Assembly (NCBI RefSeq): GCF_022539505.1
Contig: NC_061511.1
Span: 33,056,620-33,120,619, forward strand
Direction: 5' to 3'
Length of the DNA: 64,000 nt
Origin: Lolium rigidum
Lineage: Eukaryota > Streptophyta > Magnoliopsida > Poales > Poaceae
Shown: positions 10,257 through 22,000 of the stretch, piece by piece
Numbering within the stretch: the first letter of the stretch is position 1
How the letters are laid out: each line of letters opens with the position of its first letter
Made by a program: the position numbers and the translations under genes
Notes under the pieces: generated by a model
The model's input: only the letters and a program-made list of their open reading frames with translations
Told to the model about the DNA's origin: nothing
The model's database searches: none

Positions 10257-13200
10257 TGTAACGGCCCAGGAAAATACCCCTATTAGATTTTATGTGTGCC
10301 TTTTCTTTTGTGCATCATCATGCATCATGCATCATATCATCCACAAGATTTTATCAACTAAACATTATTTTAAATAAAAACTATTTTATTTCTCTCTCAT
10401 ATGGTTTATATAATAAACCTCCTCCCATTTTCGTATTTCATTTATAAACTAAAATCAAAATATTTGTAAATCTTTAAATTGTTTTGAAAATTGTTTTTGC
10501 CAAAGTTTCCCTCCATTCTTTCACTCTTACATTCTCATCTTTCTTCCTTGTTTCTTGTATTTTTATCTACCTTGTTATCTGTTTGCAATTTGCAAATTCC
10601 TGATATTTACAAACGGCCACGTCTATTCTTTTCAAGCACAACCATTCTCTTGGTCCTATTCCTTTCACGGTAAGCCATCAGGAGCCCAGTGCAAAACATC
10701 TATTTTTCAGCCCATATCAAGTTATCAACCGAAGCCTCCACGTCGCTTTCTTCCTCGTACGGCTGCCCATCGGAGCACTCCACATCGGCAGTGCATGGAT
10801 GCGACGGCCAGTGATCCACCTCTTCCTCTATAAAACGCCTAGACGTCTGTCCCATCCCAAACCTAGCTCCATCCCTCTCCCCATCCGCCGCCACTCTCTT
10901 TTCTCCCTCGTGATCCATCCTCCTCCCGACGGAAACCACAAGCAGCAGCTTTTTCTCAGACGCCAACCTCCCTGCTCGTTCTCTTCATGGACGTCTTCAA
11001 GACAGCGTCGTGCTGCTCCATATCAGGCCGCTGACCTTTCTGTCTCTGCTCCTCTCCGACACCGTGCCGGCGACGCCGCGCGTCCCCGCCTCCACCAAGA
11101 TCGCCAAGCTGGCAGCATCCTCCTGCAGCCTCCTGAAGCAGACATGCTCGACCTCCAAGATCGCCCGGCGTTCGTCGTCCTCGTCGTCTAAAACACCGTC
11201 GGCATCCGCTCGACCAAGACCTGCCCCGCGCTGCTGTTTTTCTCCTTCAGCACAACATGCAGCATCGCAAGCACGCCATGGCCTCCAGCGTGTTCGTCCT
11301 CGTCTACCTCAGGGAGATCGATCCGCCAAGAACTGCACGCGCCCATCTACTTCTACTTCGTCTACCCGGCCTCCCCTTCGTCCTCGACGCCGGCCACCTT
11401 CTCCGATGCATCCTTCTCGTCACCAAGCAACCCAGGGTGAGCAGCATCCCCTCTCCTCTCTCTTGCATGCCATGCATCGCTGATTCGAGGAAGAGATCGA
11501 AGGAGACGAGATCAGAAACGAAAACAGAAAATAAGGTGCAGTTTTGATCTGTTTCACGGTGGCCACTTTCGACGCAGATCCTCGCCGGCACAGGCTCTCC
11601 CAGCAAGCGTTTCTTGTTTCCTTAGATGCACAACATCGCCAGCTATCTACTGGTCTTTGAATCATCCCAAACGGTGCACTATCAGCGTCGCCATCTTCAA
11701 TCGAAGTTCGGTCCAGAAACTGTTTTCAGATTTCAGTTCAGTGACGTTGTTTCGACGTCCCGTGTTCCGGCGAGCTTTTCCGTCGTGTCCGTGCACCGTT
11801 TCCACTCTTTTTGGTACCTCTCGAATCCCGGCACATTCCTATTGCTCAACATCTTTTGTTTCGCTCAAAACGGTTCCCAGATTCATCGTGGCCAAAGCTT
11901 TAAAATCTGTGCAGTTTCGCGTGTACAGGAATCGCTGCTGCAGCTATTCAGTTCGTGCTGTAAAGTTTCAGTTATCCCGCATCTACAGCTTACCTTGTGT
12001 GCAACCTGTATACTAACAGAACCGTTTCAGCAGCACTCTGGCTACCATCCTTGATCTCTCCCGCGCGGGCGCGATGAAACCACCTTTTTGCTCGCGTCCA
12101 CGCTGGCGCTGGAAATTGTTTCTACACCCAAATCCTTTTCCTATTTTTCTGAATTTGTTCCCTGCACCTTTTTCAAACTATTTAAAACTGCACTTTTACA
12201 AATCCAATTGCTACAAACTTTATATCCAATTTGATCAGAAAAATGCAAGGATCATGAACATGCCATCCATATACCTGTTTGCATCTCGCATCATGTCGTG
12301 ACGTGATAGTTTGTGTATGTTCACCTTACATATAACCGGAGTATTTCGGACACCGACTAAGGTTTCCTCGCTCCGATTAATTTTGATGTAGCGCACCCCT
12401 ACCATGTCTTGCCATGCTAATCAACACTTAAATTTGTCGGTAGAAAATGCAACTTCAACCTAATTTGATTGTCGGGGTTCAGACTCCGATTAATTTGGAT
12501 AAGTTGCATTGCACCATCTTTGCCATGTCATGCATATCATCTTGATCATCTTGGATCTTCTTTATCCATAGTAGTAAGACTTGCATACGTTGTGTGTTCC
12601 GAGCATTTGCTTCTTCCCGGATAGGATCGCGAAGTGGTGTGGTGAGATACGACAAGTCCTCCGGATGTCCCTCGGCCAGCTTTAACGAGGCAAGCATTTC
12701 CCCTATACTCCCGCCCCTGCGAAGTCGCTCACCTATTTTATTTTGCCTTCTTCCTCATGCTAGCTTTAAGTTGCGTTCTTGTCACGTGTCCTATCCACTC
12801 GTTACCTCAAGCAGCCCATATTGCCACCACCAACCTCCTACGGCTATTGTTTGGTTTTGGGTGCGCCTTGCGAGTCGTAGTGCATGCTAGTGTTGTTTAT
12901 ATCTCGTTACCGTTACCGCTATCTTATTGGGTTACCGGTTGGGGAACATGACACATGGTTTATGGTTATATCCGTTGGAAGTATCATGGTTACTTGTTAA
13001 TAGTTGTTAGCGAGAGGCATCGGTGGGTCGGTTGCTCGTTTTATGACGGCTCACTTGTGTTTCTTTAAATCTAGGACCCCGAGTTCTTGTTATCCGATTC
13101 GAGACCGAGCGCTCTAACCACACGTGGGTATGCTTATGGGTCTCCCCTTGACCACTTGCCTGGAATCTACAACTTTGTCCGATGGCCACAACTAGTTTGC

Positions 13201-14411
13201 AATGTTTTACCATTTGTTGTTTGCGTGCATGCCGACCTGCTACTTATTTACTTTGGGAAGCCCACGGGTGCCTTGTATCCCTTGTTTACGGTATGCACGT
13301 ATAGGTCGCGGAGCCGCTGCGAAGTGGTTTATCGCCCCGAGTGTGTGTTTAAACCACCTAGTACGGCTGGCGCAACGGCTAGGTCCGCTTCGGAGATACG
13401 GCCGGACTTCGATACGGGTTCAACTTGGTTAGGTGGCTTCCTGGACATTGTTGTCGTGAAGGAGAGTGCGAGCCGTGAAATCCACCTGTCGTAAGTGGAT
13501 CGAGCGGTGCGTGTGGGTACATTTGGGCAACCCCTGCGGGGTGTACATCTTATCGATAAGCCGTGTCCGCGGTTATGGATGACTTGGAGTCTGTATGACT
13601 CGACCATAGACAACTTACACCTGTTGTTTCAATCATAATAACTTGCGTAGTAAGTTAGCACAACTTTAACAATAAATGGTTAAACCTTGTCAACCGTGTG
13701 AGTGCCTTTGTAAGTACTTCCTTGCGAGGGGAACGCATCGGGCTGAGTTATGTTTGTAGAGTATAGAGCTGTTAGTTATGCGCTCTCTCACCTTCTACGA
13801 TAGACGACTTGTTGTAGAGTGTCTCTATAGGTTTTTAGTGCTTGCGCGCTGCCGCTTAACCCCACCATATTGTCTATGACGTTCCTCTTGCGTCCTCTAA
13901 GTCCCCTGTGTGCCTCAAGTACAAAGGATGACCGGTTGACGAATGCTTATACGTCTTGAAGTCTTGTTAAGTACGAACCCGTACTTATTGCTGCTTCTAC
14001 GGGATATAACCTAGGGCGGTATGAAGATATGTTCGATGAAGACGACGCTAGCAAGGTTACCCTTCGGCTTGGCACAGGCGGGGTTATGGACGCCATCGTT
14101 TATCTTCGGGACTCTTAGTCCAATTTGTATCTTGTCCGGTACTCGGATGTATTTGATCTTCGTATGATTTGGATCTTTGTATGTTTCTATTGTATCTTGA
14201 CTCGTTGAAGTCGTTGCTTGTAATATATCCGTTTCTTGTGGGCTCTATTGTAATCTCGTTGTAATGTTACCTCTCGTGATTGATTCCACCCGCATCGCGT
14301 GCATGCTCCGGCGTGTACGAGGCGCTTGGTGGTGCGTCTCCTAAAATCGATATCGTGCGGATTTCGGCGGATTCGCTGGGATCCTCATGGTACCGGTTTT
14401 GGGGCGTCACA
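10257..14411 (+). repeat. 5' LTR of element B
   Basis: The first ~2.2 kb is nearly identical to the other LTR, with only a handful of single-base differences. From about 12475 to 14411 the two diverge densely, almost always where the partner has CTG or CAG and this copy has a CG-containing triplet. Frames up to 157 codons (such as 11010-11483) recur in the partner LTR only because LTRs are duplicated and match no protein I recognise. Confidence 0.93.
10829..10835 (+). promoter_or_regulatory. LTR TATA box of element B
   Basis: CTCTATAAAACGCC lies about 570 bases into the LTR and is followed by a C-rich leader-like stretch. It is repeated at 15459-15465 in the second LTR, where the CACTA element is inserted 10 bases further on. 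Confidence 0.6.
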
Positions 14412-14886
14412 AGTTGGTATCAGAGCGTCAGGTTGACGATACCCCACTAGTCCAGCCTTTAGGATAACCTTGCCAACGGTCGTTGAGTTTAGAGAGTCCA
14501 AACTATTTTCTGAAATTCGTTGGATAGTTCTGATTAGCTCTGATTTTTCTCCTTACCTCTATTCTTTCTCATCTTACCTATGCGATTTTTGATTCTTCTC
14601 TCTTATCAGAGTTTTTGAGTCTTAGGTATCTACGCGGGTTGGACGATCTCTCGCCTTATTCTAATAGGTCCGATCTTTGAATAATTTCACCGGAAGCATC
14701 TCATCTCGTCGACGGAGCAACAACCCTTGTTAGTGGTGTCGAGAAGATCAACACTTCGCCAGAAGAAGGTTCCACGCCGTGGTCGGATGTTTGTCAACAT
14801 GGTACAAGAAGACCCGATAGTTTAACCAACTCCCCCTCAGTTTGACGTGGAATCTCGGGGCGAGATTCCTTGTTAGTGGTGTCGAT
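14412..14886 (+). other. Internal region of element B
   Basis: 475 bases holding the primer site TGGTATCAGAGC at 14415-14426 (initiator tRNA-Met) and, at the other end, GGAATCTCGGGGCGAGATTC followed by a weak purine tract before the LTR at 14887. No ORF of note. This is far too small for gag. Confidence 0.88.
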
Positions 14887-15499
14887 TGTAACGGCCCAGG
14901 AAAATACCCCTATTAGATTTTATGTGTGCCTTTTCTTTTGTGCATCATCATGCATCATGCATCATATCATCCACAAGATTTTATCAACTAAACATTATTT
15001 TAAATAAAAACTATTTTATTTCTCTCTCATATGGTTTATATAATAAACCTCCTCCCATTTTCGTATTTCATTTATAAACTAAAATCAAAATATTTGTAAA
15101 TCTTTAAATTGTTTTGAAAATTGTTTTTGCCAAAGTTTCCCTCCATTCTTTCACTCTTACATTCTCATCTTTCTTCCTTGTTTCTTGTATTTTTATCTAC
15201 CTTGTTATCTGTTTGCAATTTGCAAATTCCTGATATTTACAAACGGCCACGTCTATTCTTTTCAAGCACAACCATTCTCTTGGTCCTATTCCTTTCACGG
15301 TAAGCCATCAGGAGCCCAGTGCAAAACATCTATTTTTCAGCCCATATCAAGTTATCAACCGAAGCCTCCACGTCGCTTTCTTCCTCGTACGGCTGCCCAT
15401 CGGAGCACTCCACATCGGCAGTGCATGGATGCGACGGCCAGTGATCCACCTCTTCCTCTATAAAACGCCTAGACCACTACACCATGGACCAAACAAGAG

Positions 15500-15705
15500 G
15501 GCATAGAGCTGCCGGCAAAAATCAACGTAAGGAGGCAATTTAACTGCCGGTAGAACTTAACTGCCGGCACAAGTAAAAGAGGGCACATTTGCTGCCAGTA
15601 AAGATGGAAGAGCGCCGGCAATTAAACTGCCGGCAAGCGGTGAAACATACGGTGGCCCATAACCTGCCGGTACAACTCAACTCCGGCCCATCAACTGCCG
15701 GCTCA
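15500..15705. repeat. Left subterminal CTGCCGG repeat cluster of CACTA
   Basis: At least eight CTGCCGG-like copies, several as CTGCCGGCA, at irregular 15-40 base spacing. A matching cluster of about ten copies in both orientations lies at 19080-19420. Such clusters bind the element-encoded protein in En/Spm elements. Confidence 0.8.
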
Positions 15706-16021
15706 TCTGTTGCCTGGGAGAGCGAAAATAAGCCCGCGCAGATTAGAATGTTCGCGCGGTGAGCGAAATGTTGGCTAAAAAGAACCGCGCACAGCCCATC
15801 TATCCCTAAATCCCTAAATCCCCAATCTCACTCGTCTCCTCTCTCTCTCGTGTACACGCGCCGCCGCCACATCTGCTCTCTTCCTCCCCTGCCGTCGCAC
15901 CTCTCCCCGCCGCCGCTCTGCCTTCACTTCCCCGAGCTAGCTCGCGTGCCGCCGCCACCTCTCCGCCGCTCGTCGCTCCCACCACTGCGCCGCTGTAGAT
16001 CCACCGCATCTCATCCTCCCA

Positions 16022-16996
16022 ATGGCCACCGCCCGTGTTGACCCTGTCCGCATCAGGCAGCTCGCGTACGCGTACGGCACCGGGCTCCTGCCGCCGCAAA
16101 AGTACTCGAGGTCACCAGGAAGGAGCTCGCTGCCGCCGGAAAGGAGCTCGTCGCCACCGGATGTGAGCTCGCCGCCGGCTTCTGGTCTCGTCCCTGACCT
16201 CCTCCCTCCGTGCTTGAGAATTCTGCTGTCCACACCGTCGGTTCCTGAACTTCCAGTCGTCAGTCGACCAGCACACCAAGGTGAGACCATCCCCTCTTTG
16301 CAGTTATTTTCTACAGTTCACGTATTGCTAAATCACATATAAATACTGTGATGTTCTCACGGTGCTGTAGAAAATATAAGTGATTGCTAAGCTTAGTCAA
16401 GACTGAAATGTGCGGTGGCTTAGACTTGTGTACAGTCTGTACTAGTCAGTCTGATTGCTAAGCTGAGTGTGGAAGCAGCCATTCACGGTCTTCTCGTGCG
16501 CTGCACAACTGAAAGTATATTTCAGCAGTAACTCTATTTGTGTAGATTTTACAGGCCATCTGCTAAACTTAATTAACACTTGGATGAGTTTTTTTACACG
16601 AATTGGAAATTTAATCAGGTTATGTTACAGAAAATAAGAAATCTGTAGTATTTCATCTGTTACTGCATGTCTAACTCCAGCTCCTTGAAAATGATTTATA
16701 CAGTTTGCTTTTAGCCACTCAGCAAAAGGGAATACAATATTATGTCCTTGCAAAAACTGTCTAAACTGTTCTTGGCTTGAAGCTAGTCATGTCCTAGAGC
16801 ATTTAGTTTGTTCTAATATTATTGCATCGTCTTTTCAGGAAAAAAATGGCAAGGGAAGAAGGGTTTAAGCGAGGAGGCTCACACATATGATGATGTACGG
16901 GAGGAACAAGTGGCAAGAGACGCTGAGAAAATGAAGAGTTTGGGGATTGCTGTTATTTCTAGTGATTTGAATGAATTAAAGAAGGCAGCTATATGA
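16022..16996 (+). CDS. Predicted two-exon CACTA accessory ORF, 138 residues
   Basis: Exon 1 runs 16022-16280 (start MATARVDPVRIRQLAYAYG, then Ser/Pro-rich) and meets a donor AAG/GTGAGA. Exon 2 starts after CTTTTCAG at 16839 and runs to TGA at 16994-16996. The phases match exactly (one base plus two), giving a continuous product whose C-terminal half reads KKWQGKKGLSEEAHTYDDV, REEQVARDAEKMKSLGIAV and SSDLNELKKAAI. The pattern R...I..N...M..LG recurs in plant CACTA-associated (transposase_24/PttA-like) proteins, so I read this as a decayed transposon ORF rather than a captured host gene. Splicing and the start are inferred; further remnants follow at about 17512-17783. Confidence 0.45.
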
Positions 16997-17511
16997 GTGT
17001 TGTTTGCTACTCTGGTTCCCAATTTCTATTAGTACTGCATTTGCTCAATTTATATGAATTTCTTCTCTACAAATCTACAATTGAAATGAACTTGAAGTGC
17101 TTAATTACTTCATCATTCAATTGTCCCTAAAAACTGGTTTATCATGTATTGCTATGGTTGTTTTGTACTTATCTGTTTCATATTTTCGTTCATATGGTCT
17201 AGCCTTACACATGGTAAATTTTATGCTCTGGCAACATGCTGCGTAAAAATGAGAGTTCATCATGTGCATGTCGAGGGAAGATTATGTGCCCATACTTTTT
17301 TGAGTTCGTATGCGTCCTTATGCACCGGGAAAAATAGTACCTAGTAATCTATCATTTTTGGAGTGGTGCTAAATTCTTGATTTGGAGTGTTAATATCATC
17401 ATGTGCAGACTGTTCTATTATAGCTTAGGTTTATCTAGTTTTACTGTTATATTATAGCGTAGGTTTATTTTTATCATTCCTCTATGCTGAAACTTGTGTT
17501 ATCGTTTCTAG

Positions 17512-17783
17512 AGAACTTCAGAAGTAACTGTTCCAGAATTAAGTTGAGTGCTTAGATCTCAATCAGTTATACTTGGATCCGATGATGAAGAAGGTGTTGA
17601 AAATATGCATACTGACCAGCTAGAAGTGGATGAAGGTAACATGAGCTGGGCACTAAATGTTTTGCTTTATTCACTATACAAATATCAATATTATCTCAAG
17701 TTTCTAATGAAGCTTTACTTCATATGCAGGTGGAGGTTGTCAAGTACAAGACGAAGCAAGCCTCACCGCCACAAGAAGAATGA
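17512..17783 (+). pseudogene. Remnant downstream exons of the CACTA ORF
   Basis: After an acceptor-like TTTCTAG near 17511 the frame reads RTSEVTVPELS, a stop, then VLRSQSVILGSDDEEGVEN and TDQLEVDE up to a donor at 17636. A TATGCAG acceptor precedes 17730, and one frame there ends KYKTKQASPPQEE and TGA at 17781-17783. The acidic SDDEE block resembles linkers of CACTA accessory proteins. The in-frame stop makes it non-functional as read. Boundaries are tentative. Confidence 0.3.
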
Positions 17784-17809
17784 ACTCCCAAGAGGTAATA
17801 AAAGAACTA

Positions 17810-17912
17810 CTCCCTCCGGTTCATATTAATTGACTCTAATATGGATGTATCTAGACACATTTTAGTGCTAGATACATCCATATCGAAGTCAATTAATATG
17901 AATCAGAGGGAG
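17810..17912. mobile_element. Stowaway-type MITE
   Basis: 103 bp with inverted repeats CTCCCTCCGGTTCATATTAA and, from the other end, CTCCCTCTGATTCATATTAA, extending further inward with a hairpin around TAGATACATCCATAT. Flanked by TA dinucleotides at 17808-17809 and 17913-17914, the Tc1/mariner target signature. It lies just after the CACTA ORF remnant. Confidence 0.92.
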
Positions 17913-17914
17913 TA

Positions 17915-19080
17915 CATGTTTCCTTGCTGCATTACCGTTTTAGTGTGATCAGTGCCATTGGTATTTTCTCCTGGTTATTTATCCTTTGTTGTGCTCTTAA
18001 GATTCTGATGTTGACGAGGTCCTGCTGTAATGGGACCAGCGATACTACTTCATATAACTGTATCATTTCATCTTAGTTAGAATGAAACTTGAAAGCAGTA
18101 CTACTAGATGTTGATGAGGTCCTGCTGTATGTACATTCCCTAGTGCCTGGTTTAGTACATTGTTTCACTTAATAGTTCAATGCAGAACCTGTTAACTAGT
18201 AGTACATTCAACTCGTCAACAACTTCATGGTAGTTTAGGACATCTCATGATACCACTAGTAGTTAATGTATTGCACACGTCGGCGATTGAGTGACCCGAT
18301 ATAGTTACTCGAGTATCTTTTGCCTGTCAGTTCCACGTTCTTGACCGGTCCATGACTAAAAATGTATATAATTAGGACACCATTATTTTCTGAATTGTGC
18401 AAATTTGCAGACAGTAGATGCATGAATTTACTGGGTGCTGTGGTTGTCTTAATCTTGCTAATCGCCCTTGGTTGTGTCGAGAGACGGGATACTGATCCGA
18501 GTCAGAAGGCCTCGCCACGTTGGTTGGCTGCACTGCAAGCTAGAGATGTTGCTGATCAACATCCTTGTGTTGGTCTGTTGTAATAAAAGTTGATGTGTTG
18601 GTCTGGTGTGGCCGTTAAATTAATTTTTTTCAGGTTTAGTTCAGGTTGTCTTCGATTAATTTGCATTGAGCTAATTAAAGATTCTTATTAACTCCCATTT
18701 CTCACTTTTTTTCAGGTTAATTAACAGCATAAGAGGTTGATCATCATCGGAAGAAATAAATACAGAATGCTCCATGGACTAGATGAAAGGACAACCATTG
18801 TCTTACACATATTTGTTGCAATGCCATTGTCTTAGAAACCAACTTATGCTTGTTCTTTGTTGTCGGTGGGTGGCATATTTAAGGTCGTGTATTACACCTG
18901 ATCAAGAAGTATTTCATTTTGAGTGTGATCGTGGATGGACCATGCTTTATGAAGAATATGTGTGACTTTTGGATTAATTAGTTATGGTCATGTTCACTTT
19001 GTAACATATCTTATTTGTCAAAGTTTGAAATACGTGTTTGAGTTCAGATGTACTGCTAAATATTGGGGAGGGCCGAATCG
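17915..19080 (+). other. CACTA interior, no gene recognised
   Basis: AT-rich DNA with only short frames; the longest, 18362-18583, has a hydrophobic LLGAVVVLILLIALGC stretch but no recognised domain. ATGTTGACGAGGTCCTGCTG near 18010 and ATGTTGATGAGGTCCTGCTG near 18108 form a short direct repeat. Confidence 0.4.
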
Positions 19081-22000
19081 GTGGGGTTAAACTAGTTCCA
19101 GCCTTCCAAGCAGTCCAACTGCTGGGGCAACTTGTATGTAACTGCCGGGAGAAGTCCAATTATTACGGCTAGAGGACTGCCAGGATTAATTCAACCTGCC
19201 GGCAGAAGTTATCAACGGCAGGTTGCTTACCTGCCGGGAGGATACATGACCTGCCGGGAATAGTAAGGACATCATGGCAATCTAACTGCCGGTACACACA
19301 AACCTGCCGGCAAAAATCTTTGCCGGCAGGGTTATAGAGGGCAGGCTAAACTGCCGGCTCAAAATCTTTCCCGGCAGTTACATTGCCCTCTTATGTGACC
19401 TTTCCCGGCAGTAGGGCTGCCCTTATGTTTGGTCCATGGTGTAGTGGACGTCTGTCCCATCCCAAACCTAGCTCCATCCCTCTCCCCATCCGCCGCCACT
19501 CTCTTTTCTCCCTCGTGATCCATCCTCCTCCCGACGGAAACCACAAGCAGCAGCTTTTTCTCAGACGCCAACCTCCCTGCTCGTTCTCTTCATGGACGTC
19601 TTCAAGACAGCGTCGTGCTGCTCCATATCAGGCCGCTGACCTTTCTGTCTCTGCTCCTCTCCGACACCGTGCCGGCGACGCCGCGCGTCCCCGCCTCCAC
19701 CAAGATCGCCAAGCTGGCAGCATCCTCCTGCAGCCTCCTGAAGCAGACATGCTCGACCTCCAAGATCGCCCGGCGTTCGTCGTCCTCGTCGTCTAAAACA
19801 CCGTCGGCATCCGCTCGACCAAGACCTGCCCCGCGCTGCTGTTTTTCTCCTTCAGCACAACATGCAGCATCGCAAGCACGCCATGGCCTCCAGCGTGTTC
19901 GTCCTCGTCTACCTCAGGGAGATCGATCCGCCAAGAACTGCACGCGCCCATCTACTTCTACTTCGTCTACCCGGCCTCCCCTTCGTCCTCGACGCCGGCC
20001 ACCTTCTCCGATGCATCCTTCTCGTCACCAAGCAACCCAGGGTGAGCAGCATCCCCTCTCCTCTCTCTTGCATGTCATGCATCGCTGATTCGAGGAAGAG
20101 ATCGAAGGAGACGAGATCAGAAACGAAAACAGAAAATAAGGTGCAGTTTTGATCTGTTTCACGGTGGCCACTTTCGACGCAGATCCTCGCCGGCACAGGC
20201 TCTCCCAGCAAGCGTTTCTTGTTTCCTTAGATGCACAACATCGCCAGCTATCTACTGGTCTTTGAATCATCCCAAACGGTGCACTATCAGCGTCGCCATC
20301 TTCAATCGAAGTTCGGTCCAGAAACTGTTTTCAGATTTCAGTTCAGTGACGTTGTTTCGACGTCCCGTGTTCCGGCGAGCTTTTCCGTCGTGTCCGTGCA
20401 CCGTTTCCACTCTTTTGGTACCTCTCGAATCCCGGCACATTCCTATTGCTCAACATCTTTTGTTTCGCTCAAAACGGTTCCCAGATTCATCGTGGCCAAA
20501 GCTTTAAAATCTGTGCAGTTTCGCGTGTACAGGAATCGCTGCTGCAGCTATTCAGTTCGTGCTGTACAGTTTCAGTTACCCCGCATCTACAGCTTACCTT
20601 GTGTGCAACCTGTATACTAACAGAACCGTTTCAGCAGCACTCTGGCTACCATCCTTGATCTCTCCCGCGCGGGCGCGATGAAACCACCTTTTTGCTCGCG
20701 TCCACGCTGGCGCTGGAAATTGTTTCTACACCCAAATCCTTTTCCTATTTTTCTGAATTTGTTCCCTGCACCTTTTTCAAACTATTTAAAACTGCACTTT
20801 TACAAATCCAATTGCTACAAACTTTATATCCAATTTGATCAGAAAAATGCAAGGATCATGAACATGCCATCCATATACCTGTTTGCATCTCGCATCATGT
20901 CGTGACGTGATAGTTTGTGTATGTTCACCTTACATATAACCGGAGTATTTCGGACACCGACTAAGGTTTCCTCGCTCCGATTAATTTTGATGTAGCGCAC
21001 CCCTACCATGTCTTGCCATGCTAATCAACACTTAAATTTGTCGGTAGAAAATGCAACTTCAACCTAATTTGATTGTCCGGGGTTCCGACTCCGATTAATT
21101 TGGATAAGTTGCATTGCACCATCTTTGCCATGTCATGCATATCATCTTGATCATCTTGGATCTTCTTTATCCATAGTAGTAAGACTTGCATACGTTGTGT
21201 GTTCCAGCATTTGCTTCTTCCCGGATAGGATCGCGAAGTGGTGTGGTGAGATACGACAAGTCCTCCGGATGTCCCTCGGCCAGCTTTAACAGGCAAGCAT
21301 TTCCCCTATACTCCTGCCCCTGCAGAAGTCGCTCACCTATTTTATTTTGCCTTCTTCCTCATGCTAGCTTTAAGTTGCGTTCTTGTCACGTGTCCTATCC
21401 ACCTGTTACCTCAAGCAGCCCATATTGCCACCACCAACCTCCTACAGCTATTGTTTGGTTTTGGGTCTGCCTTGCGAGTCGTAGTGCATGCTAGTGTTGT
21501 TTATATCTCGTTACCGTTACCGCTATCTTATTGGGTTACCAGTTGGGGAACATGACACATGGTTTATGGTTATATCTGTTGGAAGTATCATGGTTACTTG
21601 TTAATAGTTGTTAGCAGAGGCATCGGTGGGTCAGTTGCTCGTTTTATGACGGCTCACTTGTGTTTCTTTAAATCTAGGACCCCGAGTTCTTGTTATCTGT
21701 TCCGAGACTGAGCGCTCTAACCACACGTGGGTATGCTTATGGGTCTCCCCTTGACCACTGCCGGAATCTACAACTTTGTCCAGTGGCCACAACTAGTTTG
21801 CAATGTTTTACCATTTGTTGTTTGCGTGCATGCCAGCCTGCTACTTATTTACTTTGGGAAGCCCCTGGGTGCCTTGTATCCCTTGTTTCTGGTATGCACG
21901 TATAGGTCGCGGAGCCGCTGCGAAGTGGTTTATCGCCCCAATGTGTGTTTAAACCACCTAGTACGCTGGCGCAACAGCTAGGTCCGCTTCGGAGATACGG

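Larger units (their letters stand above)
15475..19446 (+). mobile_element. CACTA (En/Spm-like) non-autonomous DNA transposon
   Basis: It begins CACTACACCATGGACCAAAC and ends in the exact inverted complement, a terminal inverted repeat of about 21 bp, flanked by the 3-bp duplication GAC (15472-15474, 19447-19449). The other LTR of B shows the empty site, CCTAGACGTCTG. Subterminal regions (about 15500-15700 and 19080-19420) carry many copies of CTGCCGG in both orientations, as expected of transposase-binding repeats. At 3972 bp it has no TNP2-type transposase and so depends on another element. A small spliced ORF is in the interior. Confidence 0.95.

Noticed and set aside
11010..11483. 157-codon frame, repeated almost identically at 19615-20088
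   Set aside because: Both lie at the same place in the two LTRs of B; the repetition is LTR duplication, not conservation, and composition is low-complexity Ser/Arg/Pro.
15500..15705. CRISPR-like appearance of regular CTGCCGG repeats
   Set aside because: Repeats are 7-9 bases, in both orientations, irregularly spaced and at transposon ends; a plant CACTA subterminal array.
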